64,000 bases of DNA, from assembly GCA_963763485.1 (NCBI GenBank), contig CAVXOW010000007.1:620001-684000 (forward strand), given 5' to 3'. The notes beneath the pieces are model-generated. The model saw only the letters and a program-made list of their open reading frames with translations, ran no database searches and had not been told where the DNA came from. Position numbers and translations under genes: made by a program. The stretch comes from CAWCKS01 sp963763485 (GTDB taxonomy: Bacteria; Pseudomonadota; Alphaproteobacteria; Rhizobiales; Xanthobacteraceae). Shown here piece after piece: positions 45,978 to 56,007 of this stretch (positions are counted from its first letter, which is position 1; each line of letters starts with the position of its first letter).

Positions 45978-46652
45978 GTGGCGACGATTGACGACGTCTA
46001 TTACGAGGCGATCAAGCCCTCGGGCTTGAGCGAGCGGTTGTTCGTGATGGCGCGCGACCGCATCTTCCGCGACTTCATGATCCGCATGCGGCCGATGCCT
46101 GAGAGCCGCATCCTCGACGTCGGTGTTTCCGACGTGATCAGCGGCGGCGCCAATGTGCTGGAGCGACTCTATCCGCATCCGGCCCGGATCACGGCGTGCG
46201 GCCTTGGCGAAGGCCGCGCGTTCCGCCGCGCCTATCCGACAGTGCACTACCAGCAGATCGCGCCGAACACGCGGCTCGATTTCGCCGACGGAGCGTTCGA
46301 GATCGCGACCGCGAATGCCGTGCTCGAACATGTCGGTAGCGCCGAGCATCAGCGTCAGTTTGTCGCCGAGCTCTGCCGCGTCGCGCGCAAGGTGTTCATC
46401 TCGGTGCCGAATCGCTACTTCCCGGTCGAGCACCACACCGCGTTGCCGATCGTGCATTTCACCGACCGCAGCTTCCGCATCGCCTGCACCTTCACGGGAA
46501 AAAGCAAGTGGGCGCAGGACGAAAATCTGATCCTGATGACGCGCAAGCAGCTCTGGCGGCTGGCCGGCACGATCGATCGCAGCGTCGCCGTCGGCTACAC
46601 CGGCTTGTTGCTTGGGCCGCTCTCGTCGAACCTGTTTCTCGCGATCCACTGA
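45978..46652 (+). CDS. Class I SAM-dependent methyltransferase
   Basis: A 224-residue methyltransferase with GTG start after GGGGAGA. Motif I is the slightly divergent RILDVGVSDVISGGAN, followed by RLDFADGAFEIATANAVLEHV and VFISVPNRYFPVEHHT. That last stretch, with the HH and the VPNR block, is typical of methyltransferases acting in O-antigen or lipid-linked sugar clusters, and a membrane glycosyltransferase gene lies just beyond, convergent to it. Confidence 0.8.
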   Translation: MATIDDVYYEAIKPSGLSERLFVMARDRIFRDFMIRMRPMPESRILDVGVSDVISGGANVLERLYPHPARITACGLGEGRAFRRAYPTVHYQQIAPNTRLDFADGAFEIATANAVLEHVGSAEHQRQFVAELCRVARKVFISVPNRYFPVEHHTALPIVHFTDRSFRIACTFTGKSKWAQDENLILMTRKQLWRLAGTIDRSVAVGYTGLLLGPLSSNLFLAIH

Positions 46653-46657
46653 AGCGG

Positions 46658-48395
46658 TTACGGTCGCGTCATCACAGCAAGCGAGCCGAGCCGCACCACC
46701 TGGCCTGAGCCGACATACCTCGCGCCGGCGAGCATGACGGCCCAGCGCACATCGTTCGAGAAATCGCTGTCCTTCAGCTCGGTATTGTCGGAGACGATTC
46801 GACCCACGCACAGGCAGCGCAAATAGGCCATCGTGCGCAGCAGATCCGATGCGCTTGCCGGTCCGCCGAGGACGATTCCGTCAGGCCGCCCGATCAGCTG
46901 CTGGACGCCAGTGATGTCGGTGCGGCCGAGAAACGCCGCGTCCACCGGATTGCTGAGATCGCGCGCACGAACGAGACCGGTATAGGCCACGAGCGATACC
47001 GAAGTCATGACGCCGATGAGTGCGCACCACAGCGTCAACGCGACGAGCAAGTGGGACGTGTTGGTGTTTCGCGCGAACACCGCAATTCCAAGCGGAACGG
47101 CCAGTAACGCCGGCAGCGTAAAGCGCCAGTTGGCCAGCGCCAGATCGGGAAAGTCGATCGGACCCACGCGATAGAAGCGTATCACGATCAGGGCCGCCGC
47201 AAGAGCCGCCGCACACAGCGCGACGATGAGGCCGCGCGACAATCGCGGCAGGTCGGTGCCTTGCTGCCACACCGCCAGAGCCACCAGGACGAACAGCGGC
47301 AGCGCGAACAGATAATAGCGGCCGTGCAGGCGTGCGATGTCCTCGCTGACCGGGCTGATCTGGTAGACGCTCTGCGAGAAATACACCGTCATTGCGATCA
47401 TCGCCGCGAGCAGGCAGCGTCGCGAGCAGGGCGAGATCGCGTGTCGTGCTGACCGGCGAGGTGGCAGGAGCCGCCGGGTCGAAGATACGGCGCAACGCCG
47501 TCACCACCGTCACTGCTAGCGGCACCGCGATCAACGTCACGACGGCGCAAAGCTGTCCGGCGAGATTGAAGAACGCCGCGGACAAGTCGACGCGATTGGC
47601 GACAAGCAGGCCGCCATAGGTCGAGCCGGTCAGTGACCACTGCCACTGTCCGGTGAGCGGATAACCGAGCGCAACACGGACGATGTAATAGACGACCAGC
47701 AGCATAACCGCAGGCATCAGGCCGCGCAGGCGATCGCGCAGCAGAAAGAACGCCGCTGTCCCGATCGTCAGTGCAATGGCGTGTGGTTTCACCAGCGACA
47801 GCGCGCCGATCAGCGCGCCGCCGCCGAGCGAAGCGAGCTGCGGTGATGTCCGGAGCGCGGCGATCACAAACAGAACGACGAACCAGAAGCCGAAGAAGTA
47901 GAGCGCCTCAGGCATCACCACAAATACAAACGAATTGATCGGTGACAGAATGACGATCGCAGTGAACAGCGCGGCGAGCGGTGCCGTCAGCAGGCGCCGC
48001 GCCAGCCCATAAGCCGGCAATGCGGCAGCTACGATAAGGACGGCGTTCAGCATCTTTGCATAGGTGCGAAGACCCACCGACGGCAGCAGCGAATAGATCT
48101 GGAAATAGAGATAGGACGGATACTGGCCGACAATTCCCCAGCGTTGAAAATTCGCTTCGCTCCACCCGTGCAACATGGGCAGCAGGTAACCACCTTCATC
48201 GGCGACCAGCACCTGGCGTGTGACGATTGCGACGATGCACAGCAGCGCGAGCCAGGTCGCGCAAACGACTGCCAGCAAAGGCGTGGCGTGTTGCTCCAGG
48301 CGCCGGAGCGTGGCTTGTTTCAACTGTAACATCATGCGCGCGATCAGTTCGGTCGAAGCGGCACATAGCAAATTAGCGTTGGCAAGCCCAATCAT
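46658..48395 (-). pseudogene. GT39-like membrane glycosyltransferase, frameshifted
   Basis: A multi-spanning glycosyltransferase of the ArnT/PMT-like kind, transferring a sugar from a polyprenyl carrier on the periplasmic side of the inner membrane. VADEGGYLLPML, with an acidic pair after the first helix, is the catalytic-loop position in the family. About ten further helices follow. Near 47412 an extra C in CTGCCTG shifts frame; the C-terminal 240 residues (MIAMTVYFSQSVYQISPVSE onward) continue in the next frame to 46658. The start is uncertain: ATG 48395 with GGAAGAG or ATG 48335. Confidence 0.7.
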
Positions 48396-48411
48396 CTCTT
48401 CCGATCCGTGC

Positions 48412-48720
48412 TCAATTCGTGCAGGTCTTTCGCATGGAACGACCGCGATCTGCCCTGCTGTTCGCAGTTGCCGCGCGCTGACCATTTACGTCGTCGCGAT
48501 CATGCCGGCGCTGGAGCGTCACGGCTTCGACGTTTCGACCTTCGTCGTCGCGGGCGAGCAGGAATGTGGCGTCGGCCGAGCCGTCGTCGATCACGAGGAT
48601 TTCGGCGTCGTAGATGTCAAGCAATGATTTCGGAAAGCGCTTTATGACCTTGTCGATCGTCCGTTCCGCAAAGTAAGCGACGATGAAGATCAGCAATCTT
48701 GGCTTTGCCGTCGAGCCCAT
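48412..48720 (-). pseudogene. Truncated family 2 glycosyltransferase
   Basis: From 48720 the chain reads KPRLLIFIVAYFAERTIDKV and AEILVIDDGSADATF, the first 60 residues of a GT2 glycosyltransferase with its nucleotide-sugar binding DDGS. After that the sequence no longer follows the family and stops about 45 codons later. The remaining domain is missing, so this is a remnant next to the GT39-like gene. Confidence 0.65.
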
Positions 48721-48871
48721 AGCCCGTATTTGATCCTTCCCACCGCACCAGGATATGCCGGCGCGCCGCTTCCAGCCGCTTGTAGCAATATAATGCGGGC
48801 TTGAACCAGCCATCGCGCACGGGCAAATTTCGTCTGACGAAGGTCCAACAACAGACCGGGAGGATTTGCGC

Positions 48872-49663
48872 ATGACCACCGCCACGCTCGTCACCTATGA
48901 ACGCACCGATCAGATCGCGACGATCACACTGAATCGTCCCGAGAAGCTGAATGCCTTCTCCGACGACGTGGTGCGCGAATTGGCGGCGCGGATGCGGCAG
49001 TTCGACACCGATCCCGAGGCGTTCGTGGCGATCCTGCGCGGCGCCGGACGCGCCTTCTCCAGCGGTGCCGACGTGCAGCAGCGGCAGTTGCGCAGCCGCG
49101 ACGAACTGGAGCGGCTCGGAGGGCCGTCGGGCGAGGGCGCCCGAGCCGGTGATATTTTGACACGCACGGTGAACTGGAAGCCCGTTGTTGCGGCGGTGCA
49201 TGGCTACGTGTTCGGCATGGCGGTGAACGTCGCGTTCGACTGCGATCTCGTGGTTGCGGAGGCTGGAACAAAATTCCAGATTACCGAGACATCGCGTGGC
49301 CTTGGCGGCGCACGCTACTGGGGCCTGCTGGATTTCATTGGGGCCGGTGCGTTCGGCGTCGAGGTGGCGTTGACCGGCCGCATCTTCACCGCGGAGGAAG
49401 CACTGGCGGCGAACCTGATCAGCCGCGTCGCGTCCGCCGGCGAGCATGTCAACGTCGCGCTCGAACTCGCGAAGCTGATTGCGAAAAATCCACCGCTCAG
49501 CGTGCGATCGACCGTGCGCACCCGGCGCTGGTACATGGCCGAGCGTGCTCGCCACACTGAAATGCAGCAATCGGCGCTGAATCTGCACCTCACCGAGGAT
49601 TTCCGTGAGGCGGCGCGCGCGTTCGTCGAGAAGCGGCCGGCGGGCCCGTTCAAGGGCCGCTAG
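48872..49663 (+). CDS. Enoyl-CoA hydratase/isomerase
   Basis: A 263-residue crotonase-fold protein; ATG 48872 follows GGGAGG. ITLNRPEKLNAFSDDV, the oxyanion strand FSSGADVQQR and HGYVFGMAVNVAFDCDLVV are clear. The Glu of the second half-site, in ITETSRGLGG, is shifted relative to true hydratases, so the reaction may be isomerisation or another crotonase chemistry. It is convergent with the peptide-binding protein gene. Confidence 0.85.
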   Translation: MTTATLVTYERTDQIATITLNRPEKLNAFSDDVVRELAARMRQFDTDPEAFVAILRGAGRAFSSGADVQQRQLRSRDELERLGGPSGEGARAGDILTRTVNWKPVVAAVHGYVFGMAVNVAFDCDLVVAEAGTKFQITETSRGLGGARYWGLLDFIGAGAFGVEVALTGRIFTAEEALAANLISRVASAGEHVNVALELAKLIAKNPPLSVRSTVRTRRWYMAERARHTEMQQSALNLHLTEDFREAARAFVEKRPAGPFKGR

Positions 49664-49686
49664 CGCCAAGCGCGCGCGGGGATGGA

Positions 49687-51291
49687 TCAGCGATCCAGCC
49701 AGACGTCCTCGAGCCGCAGATTGTTGTACTGGCTGTTGTCGTGGGGCACGTAGCCCTTCACATAGGGCTGCCAGCAATTGACGGCGACGCCCCAGTCGAT
49801 CATCGGCCGCGCGCCGTCGTCGACCAGGATGCGCTCGATGTCCCAGACGATCTTCTTGCGCTTGTCCTTGTCGAGTTCGCGCGACTGCGCGGCCAAGAGC
49901 TTCTCGACGTCGGCGCTGCAGTATTGGGTATAGTTGCGCTCCGATTTGCAGGAGTAGTTCTCAATCAGGTTGCCGTCGGGATCGTCGACACTGACGCCCA
50001 TGATATTGAAGCCGATCGTGTAGTCCTTGCGCACCAGCTTGGCGTACCACTGTGTGGTGTCGAGTATGTCGAGCTCGCCCTGGATGTAGATCTTCTTGAG
50101 CTGGTCGATCAGCACGACGGCCGGGTCTCGATAGGTCGGCAGGTTGCGGGTCTGGATCTTGATCTTCAGTGGATTGCCGTCGTTGTAGCCGAGCTTCTGC
50201 ATGATCGCTTGCGCGTCGGTGACGTTCTTGGCGTGATCGCCGCTGTAGCCGGTCAGCGTTTCGAGCGTCTCCTTGGGCATGCCCCACTCACCGGACGGCT
50301 TCGGCAGCATGGCGCCACCCAGCAGCGCCTGACCCTCCTGGAAGATCCTGGAAAACTCCGGTCGATCGAGGGCAAGCGACATCGCCTTGCGAATGTCGGC
50401 ATTGTCGAACGGCGGATTGACGCGGTTGACCAGCAGATTGGCGGCCGTACCGGTCGGCGCCGTCTCGCAGATCGCTTTCGGGTCCTGCGCCCTGACGTCT
50501 TTCAAGAGGGGAATGCTGACGTCGTTCGGGAAGGTGATATCGAACTCGCCGGTGTCGAATGCGAGCAAGCGTGTGGCACGGCTGTCGATGATCTTGTAGG
50601 TGATCTCGTCGAGATAGGGCCGATCCTTCTTCCAGTAGTCGGGATTGCGCACCAGGCGGATCGAGTCGCCACGCTTGAGCTCGACCAGCTTGAACGGCCC
50701 GGTGCCGATCGGCTTGGTTCGCATCACCTGCTGCGGCACGTGGCAGGGATAGACAGCGGAGAATCCGCTCGCCAGCAGCGAGAGCAGGCTCGGTTGCGGC
50801 TCACTCAAGACGAACGTCGCCTCGTAGTCGCCGTTGGTCGTGACGTCCTGCAGCTTGGTGTACCAGACCTGCCGCGGGTTCTTGCGGAAATCCGTCGGCC
50901 CCTCGCTCTTGCCGATCAGCATCCGCCAGGTGCACTGCACGTCCTTCGCGGTGAACGGCTTGCCGTCGTGCCAGCTTACGCCCTGGCGCAGCTTGAAGGT
51001 CAGTTTGGTGTTGGTGCTATCCCACGACCAGCTTTCGGCCAGATCGGGAACGATGGTATCGACGCTCTCGTGCGGCTTCGACTGGTCGAACATCACAAGG
51101 TTGTTGAACACGGCCGAGAACGGCGCGACCGTTGAGATCGTTGCTTCCTCGAGCAGCGACGCACTCGCCGGCGTATCATTGTGATAGAGCCGCAGGGTGC
51201 CGCCTCGCTTCTGTGCGATGGCGGGCGCGGCCGCAACCAGCACGGAAGCAAGTGAAATGGCAGCGATGTAGAGCGATTGTCGGGAACGCAT
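49687..51291 (-). CDS. Periplasmic peptide-binding protein (SBP_bac_5)
   Basis: A 534-residue family 5 solute-binding protein. Start ATG 51291 (GGGAGG before it) gives a clear signal peptide RSRQSLYIAAISLASVLVAA with cleavage after AIA. LAESWSWDSTNTKLTFKLRQ and VSWHDGKPFTAKDV are hallmarks of the family. It stands alone, without permease genes, and would feed peptides or related compounds to a transporter elsewhere, possibly the Dpp-like set at 54-58 kb. Confidence 0.9.
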   Translation of the reverse strand: MRSRQSLYIAAISLASVLVAAAPAIAQKRGGTLRLYHNDTPASASLLEEATISTVAPFSAVFNNLVMFDQSKPHESVDTIVPDLAESWSWDSTNTKLTFKLRQGVSWHDGKPFTAKDVQCTWRMLIGKSEGPTDFRKNPRQVWYTKLQDVTTNGDYEATFVLSEPQPSLLSLLASGFSAVYPCHVPQQVMRTKPIGTGPFKLVELKRGDSIRLVRNPDYWKKDRPYLDEITYKIIDSRATRLLAFDTGEFDITFPNDVSIPLLKDVRAQDPKAICETAPTGTAANLLVNRVNPPFDNADIRKAMSLALDRPEFSRIFQEGQALLGGAMLPKPSGEWGMPKETLETLTGYSGDHAKNVTDAQAIMQKLGYNDGNPLKIKIQTRNLPTYRDPAVVLIDQLKKIYIQGELDILDTTQWYAKLVRKDYTIGFNIMGVSVDDPDGNLIENYSCKSERNYTQYCSADVEKLLAAQSRELDKDKRKKIVWDIERILVDDGARPMIDWGVAVNCWQPYVKGYVPHDNSQYNNLRLEDVWLDR

Positions 51292-51720
51292 TGGCCAGCC
51301 TCCCAAGACGTTTCTCTTTCAAGACGTTTCTCTTTGTCCTTGAGACTGGCACCGATGCGAATGCTGCGCAACGTCCGGCGATGTCGCGGCGCACTATCCC
51401 GGACGGCCTCACGGGACATCCGAACGTCGGAGCGAAATCGAAGTGGTCCAGGAAGCACTTGGTCGATCCGCTGATCGCTTCGTCGAAGCGTTCAACGATA
51501 ATCGCGAGCAGTCGTGCATCGCTGCCGGACGCGTCCATGTGCCAGAACCGCCGAACCCACGCCAATTACAGTAAATTAAGGATTAAGCGGTATCGGAGTG
51601 CAACCAAAGCGCGATTGCGCGCAAGAAGCATGCCGGGCTCTGACGACAAAGCAGGGCGCCGGAAGGGGGCAAGCAGAGGACGCTGACCAGGAGCTGTCTC
51701 GTGGGAGAGGAAAGGCTCTG
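51292..51720. other. Intergenic region between peptide-binding protein and chemoreceptor
   Basis: About 430 bp between divergent genes. A leftward frame of 129 codons (51176-51565) starts GTG but has no domain I recognise and overlaps the binding-protein gene. I treat the region as promoters only. Confidence 0.4.
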
Positions 51721-53406
51721 ATGCGGTTCAATTTCACGATTTCCCGGGCTATCGCGCTGTTTGGCCTAGTCACGGCACTTGGCTTTGGCGCCGTCATTTT
51801 CACCAGCGTCTATGCGCTTAGCGAGTTGAAGGTCGGTGGTCCGCTGTACACCAAGATCAAGATCGGCAACGATCTGGTCGCCGACATCCTGCCGCCCCCG
51901 GAATACGTGATCGAGGCCTATCTCGAGACGACGCTCGCCCTGCGCGATCCCGCCTCGCTTGCTGCTCACCAGGATCGACTCGCGCAGCTCAAGAAGGATT
52001 ACGACGAGCGCCATGACTACTGGCTCAAGGCCGACTATGACGCCAAGATCAAGTCGGTCTTCACCGAAAAATCTCACAATGAAGTTCTGAAGTTTTGGGC
52101 CGCGGTCGATCGCGTGCTTCCCGCGATCGGCAAGCACGACATGGCGGGTGCGGAAAAGGCTTATGCCGAGCTGACGTCCGCTTACACTACGCACCGTGCG
52201 CTGATCGACGAGATCGTCAAGCTGACGAACGACGACAATGCCGCGATCGAAGCCGAGGCGACGCGGCGCGTCAGCCTGTTTTCGACGATCCTGTGGCTGG
52301 TTTCGGGGCTTGTTCTCGTCGTGGTGGGAGCTGGCGTGCTCGGGGTTGCGTTCGGCGTGATCCATCCGATTGCGCGCATGACCAGCGTGATGAAACGCCT
52401 TGCCGGCGGTGAGACGGACGGCGAGATTCCGGCGCTGGACCGCAAGGACGAGGTCGGCGCAATGGCTAAAGCGGTTCAGGTCTTCAAGGACAACGCGCTC
52501 CGAATGAAGGAGATGGAGGCAGAACGCGCGGCCCTGATGCGGACGTCCGAAACTGATCGCAAGACGGCGATCCGTCGTGTCGCCGACGGCTTCGAGCAGG
52601 TGGTTGGCAAGATCGTGCAGTCGCTGTCGTCGGCAGCAAGCGAAATGAAGGCCGCAACCACGAGCTTGAGCAAGACGGCGGAGACCACGCAGGAGCTTGC
52701 TGCCACGGTGTCGATGGCGTCTGAGCAGTCGTCGTCGAGCGCACAATCGGCGGCAGCCGCCTCGGAGCAGATGGCCTCATCGGTCTCCGAGATCGGCCGG
52801 CAGGTTCAGGAATTGCACAAGATCGCTCACGCCGCCGTGAAGCAGGCCGAGCAGACCAATGTCCGCATCAACGAACTCTCCCAATCGGCGAACCGGATCG
52901 GGGAGGTTGTGCGGATGATCACCGCGGTCGCCGAACAGACCAATTTGCTGGCGCTGAATGCGACGATCGAAGCAGCACGCGCGGGCGACGCCGGGCGGGG
53001 CTTCGCGGTCGTTGCCTCCGAGGTGAAAGCGCTGTCGGCACAGACTGCCAAGGCGACCGAGGAGATCACCGCCCAGATCACGCAGATGCAGGCTGCGACC
53101 GAGCAGTCGGTCGCAGCGATCCGGGAGATCGGCAAGACCATCGGTCAGATTTCCGAGATATCGTCGTCGATCGCCGCTGCGGTGGAGCAACAGGGCGCCA
53201 CCACCCAGGAGATCGCGCGCAACGTCAATCACGCAGCGGACGGGGCGACCGAGGTGTCCAGTGGCATCGCCGACGTGCACCGCGGCGCGGTCGACACCGG
53301 CGCCGCTGCGAGTCAGGTGAAGGGTTTGGCGATGTCGCTACAGCACGAGAGTGAGCGGCTCTCGGGCGAGGTGGACAAGTTCCTCAGCACCGTGCGCGCG
53401 GCCTGA
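51721..53406 (+). CDS. Methyl-accepting chemotaxis protein
   Basis: A 561-residue inner-membrane chemoreceptor. One transmembrane helix is at about 10-32 and a second near 190-213, flanking a periplasmic four-helix domain of about 155 residues with LPPPEYVIEAYLET, the CHASE3/HBM-like signature found in some rhizobial receptors. HAMP follows (IARMTSVMKRLAGGETDGEI), then the MCP signalling domain with the hairpin tip EQTNLLALNATIEAARAGD. GAGAGGAAAGG precedes ATG 51721. Ligand unknown; its neighbours are peptide transporters. Confidence 0.9.
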   Translation: MRFNFTISRAIALFGLVTALGFGAVIFTSVYALSELKVGGPLYTKIKIGNDLVADILPPPEYVIEAYLETTLALRDPASLAAHQDRLAQLKKDYDERHDYWLKADYDAKIKSVFTEKSHNEVLKFWAAVDRVLPAIGKHDMAGAEKAYAELTSAYTTHRALIDEIVKLTNDDNAAIEAEATRRVSLFSTILWLVSGLVLVVVGAGVLGVAFGVIHPIARMTSVMKRLAGGETDGEIPALDRKDEVGAMAKAVQVFKDNALRMKEMEAERAALMRTSETDRKTAIRRVADGFEQVVGKIVQSLSSAASEMKAATTSLSKTAETTQELAATVSMASEQSSSSAQSAAAASEQMASSVSEIGRQVQELHKIAHAAVKQAEQTNVRINELSQSANRIGEVVRMITAVAEQTNLLALNATIEAARAGDAGRGFAVVASEVKALSAQTAKATEEITAQITQMQAATEQSVAAIREIGKTIGQISEISSSIAAAVEQQGATTQEIARNVNHAADGATEVSSGIADVHRGAVDTGAAASQVKGLAMSLQHESERLSGEVDKFLSTVRAA

Positions 53407-53541
53407 ACCGAAAACGAGCGTGTCGCCGCGCTGTATTCGGGCGACCATTGTCCGGATTGGCCGCAAGCGCCCACGCAATGTTCGCGAGAGACGTCGGCGA
53501 CCGCTTGGAGCCCCAGCCGCCGACGGCTTGCATCAACTCGC

Positions 53542-53832
53542 TTACGACGCGGGCTTGGCCGGCGTCATGTGCATGACCTTGTTCAGGTGCATCGCGCATT
53601 CGCCCATCTTGCCGCCGACCAGCGCCTCGTTGGCGTCGGTCATTTCCTTGTAGCCCATCTGCTTGTTGGTGTCGGTGTCGGGCATGGCGTCGACCGTGGC
53701 TTCGGCCTTGGCAATGCTGTCGCCGCTGCAGCCGACCGCATGCATCTTTGCAGCCGAGGCGGGTGCCGTTGCGAATAAGCCGGCGGCGAGGGCTGCGGCG
53801 GGCAGTGCCAGTTTGCGGACAATGTTTTTCAT
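53542..53832 (-). CDS. Small secreted protein
   Basis: A 96-residue protein with a clear signal peptide (RKLALPAAALAAGLFATAPA, cleaved after ASA). The mature part has two cysteines (VGCSGDS and GECAMHL), likely one disulphide, and no family I can name. It is just downstream of the peptide transporter operon but separated by a hairpin, so it may be transcribed on its own. Confidence 0.75.
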   Translation of the reverse strand: MKNIVRKLALPAAALAAGLFATAPASAAKMHAVGCSGDSIAKAEATVDAMPDTDTNKQMGYKEMTDANEALVGGKMGECAMHLNKVMHMTPAKPAS

Positions 53833-53852
53833 CTTGTTCTTCCCTTAAGCGA

Positions 53853-53878
53853 GAAACCCGACGGCATTGCCGGGTTTC
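53853..53878 (-). terminator. Hairpin after the peptide ABC operon
   Basis: An 8-bp inverted repeat GAAACCCG/CGGGTTTC with a 10-base loop lies between the last ABC gene and the small secreted protein, in the direction of the operon. No long T-run follows, so it may be a weak or Rho-assisted terminator. Confidence 0.5.
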
Positions 53879-53917
53879 GCGGGAAGATTTATTCGGCGCA
53901 TTTTCGACGCGATGAAA

Positions 53918-55003
53918 TCAACACGGGTTGATCATGGCAGACGTTCGCACGGGCGCGTTTCGATTAATTTTTGGAAAGGTCTTGCACGCTTCAGCGCGGC
54001 AGACTGAACTCAGGTTGGCCGGCTCCGGCAGCAGCGGATGATGGCACGCCACGTATTGCTCCGCCGCGATCAGCCGCAGCTCGGGCATTTCGCTGGCGCA
54101 GCGATGATCGGCGCGCGGACAACGCGTGCGGAAACGGCAGCCTGACGGTGGCGCGATCGGCGACGGCGGCTCGCCGACAGGAATGCTTTCAGCCGGCCTG
54201 ACGTCCGGGTCAGGGTGCGGGATCGCTTCGATCAACAGCGCGGTATAGGGATGCGCCGGCTGCTCGAACAGCTGTGCCGCCGGCGCCACTTCGCACAGCC
54301 GCCCGAGATACATCACGGCGATGCGGTCGCTGACGGCCTTCACCACGGCGAGGTCGTGGGCGATGAACAACAGCGTCAGGCCGTAACGCGCCTTCATGTC
54401 CTCGAGCAAGTTGAGGATTTGCGCGCGGATCGAGACGTCGAGCGCCGACACCGGCTCGTCGCAGACGATGAAATCCGGGCTCAGCACCAGCGCGCGAGCG
54501 ATGCTGATGCGCTGACACTGGCCGCCCGAGAATTCGTGCGGCAGGCGTCCCATCACGAGATCGGGGTCGAGACCAACGGCGGTGAGCGCCTCGCGTACAC
54601 GCCTGTCACGTTCGGCAGGGTTCTTGACGCCGGCGATCAGTAGCGGCTCGGCGACGATATCGCCGATCCGTCGTCGGGGGTTGAGCGAAGCGATCGGGTC
54701 CTGGAAGATCAGTTGCACGCGTTGCCGCATCCGCCGCATCGCGTCCTCGCGCATCGCGGTAAGGTCCTGGCCGTCGAATATCACGCGTCCCGCATTGGCG
54801 CGGCGCAACTGCAGCACGGCCCGGCCAAGCGTGGATTTGCCGCAACCGGATTTGCCGACGAGGCCGAGCGTCTCGCCGCGTCCGACCTGCAGGTTGACAC
54901 CGGAGACGGCGTGCACGGTGTGGCCGCCGACGAAATACTCGACAACGAGATCCCGCACGTCGAGCAGCGGCGGGCGCTGGACGGTCACGGCGGGCACGGT
55001 CAC
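53918..55003 (-). CDS. Peptide ABC transporter ATPase, DppF-like
   Basis: A 361-residue ATP-binding subunit of an oligopeptide/dipeptide importer. Walker A GKSGCGKSTLG, signature FSGGQCQRISIARAL, Walker B FIVCDEP and the oligopeptide C-terminal domain with FRTRCPRADHRC (Cys cluster typical of Dpp/Opp ATPases). The GTG start overlaps the upstream ATPase stop (GTGA), showing coupling. The C-terminus extends some 35 residues beyond the usual end. Confidence 0.9.
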   Translation of the reverse strand: MTVPAVTVQRPPLLDVRDLVVEYFVGGHTVHAVSGVNLQVGRGETLGLVGKSGCGKSTLGRAVLQLRRANAGRVIFDGQDLTAMREDAMRRMRQRVQLIFQDPIASLNPRRRIGDIVAEPLLIAGVKNPAERDRRVREALTAVGLDPDLVMGRLPHEFSGGQCQRISIARALVLSPDFIVCDEPVSALDVSIRAQILNLLEDMKARYGLTLLFIAHDLAVVKAVSDRIAVMYLGRLCEVAPAAQLFEQPAHPYTALLIEAIPHPDPDVRPAESIPVGEPPSPIAPPSGCRFRTRCPRADHRCASEMPELRLIAAEQYVACHHPLLPEPANLSSVCRAEACKTFPKINRNAPVRTSAMINPC

Positions 55004-56007
55004 GCTTCAGCTCCGGCAGCGACGCGGATCGGATGGAAGCAGGCGTAGGTATGATCGGGCCGGTCGGCGACCAGCGTCGGCTTCTCATTGCGGCAGCGCA
55101 TGTCGGCGTAGCGGCAGCGCGGCGAGAACGAGCAGCCGCGCATCGGCTGGGTCGGATCGGGCGGACGCCCGGAGATCGCGGGCAGACGTGTGTGGGGCGG
55201 GGCTTCGATGCGCGGGATCGCCGCCAGCAGAGCTTCGGTGTAAGGCATCTGCATCTGCTTGAACAGTACGGCGGTCGGTGCCCGTTCGACGATGCGGCCG
55301 CCATACATCACCACCGTCTCGTCGGTGCGGCCGGCGACCACGCCTAGATCGTGGGTGATCAGGATCATCGTCATGTGGCGGCGGCGCTGCTCGCGCGCCA
55401 AAAGGTCTAGAATCTGGGCCTGGATGGTGACGTCGAGCGCGGTGGTCGGCTCGTCGGCGATCAGCAGTTTTGGCTCGCACGACAGCGCGATCGCGATCGC
55501 GACGCGCTGGCGCATGCCGCCGGAGAGCTGATGCGGGTATTGCTTCAGGCGCTGCTCGGGCGCGGGGATGCCGACCGCCGCGAGCAGTTCGAGGCTGCGC
55601 TGGCGCGCTGCCGCGGCATCCAGCTCGAGGTGCTCCTGCACGGTCTCCATCAGCTGGCTGCCGATGGTCAGCACCGGGTTCAGCGACGTCATCGGGTCCT
55701 GGAACACGACCGCAAGCGAACGGCCGCGCAGCTTGCGCAAGCGTTCCGGATCGAGCCGGGTCAGGTCCTGGCCGTCGAACATCACCCGGCCGCTCAGCTT
55801 TGCCTTCCTCGGCAGCAGCTGCAGGATGGCGCGCGACAGCATCGTCTTGCCGCAGCCGGACTCGCCGACGATGCCGAGCGTCTGGCCGGCTGCGAGCTTG
55901 AGATCGACCTGATCGACGGCACGCAGGTTGCCGCGCACTGTCGGCAAGTCGACCGACACCTTCTCCACCGACAGCAATGGCTGCTGCTGACTTAACGCGT
56001 TGTTCAC
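55000..56007 (-). CDS. Peptide ABC transporter ATPase, DppD-like
   Basis: A 335-residue partner ATPase. Walker A GESGCGKTMLS, LSGGMRQRVAIAIAL signature, Walker B LLIADEPTTALD and the FSPRCRYADMRC cysteine motif are all present. GTG 56007 overlaps the stop of the permease gene (GTGA). Because the permease gene upstream is frameshifted, one long open frame merges the two on this strand; the true ATPase begins here, as its homology starts at LLSVEKVSVDLP. Confidence 0.9.
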   Translation of the reverse strand: MNNALSQQQPLLSVEKVSVDLPTVRGNLRAVDQVDLKLAAGQTLGIVGESGCGKTMLSRAILQLLPRKAKLSGRVMFDGQDLTRLDPERLRKLRGRSLAVVFQDPMTSLNPVLTIGSQLMETVQEHLELDAAAARQRSLELLAAVGIPAPEQRLKQYPHQLSGGMRQRVAIAIALSCEPKLLIADEPTTALDVTIQAQILDLLAREQRRRHMTMILITHDLGVVAGRTDETVVMYGGRIVERAPTAVLFKQMQMPYTEALLAAIPRIEAPPHTRLPAISGRPPDPTQPMRGCSFSPRCRYADMRCRNEKPTLVADRPDHTYACFHPIRVAAGAEA

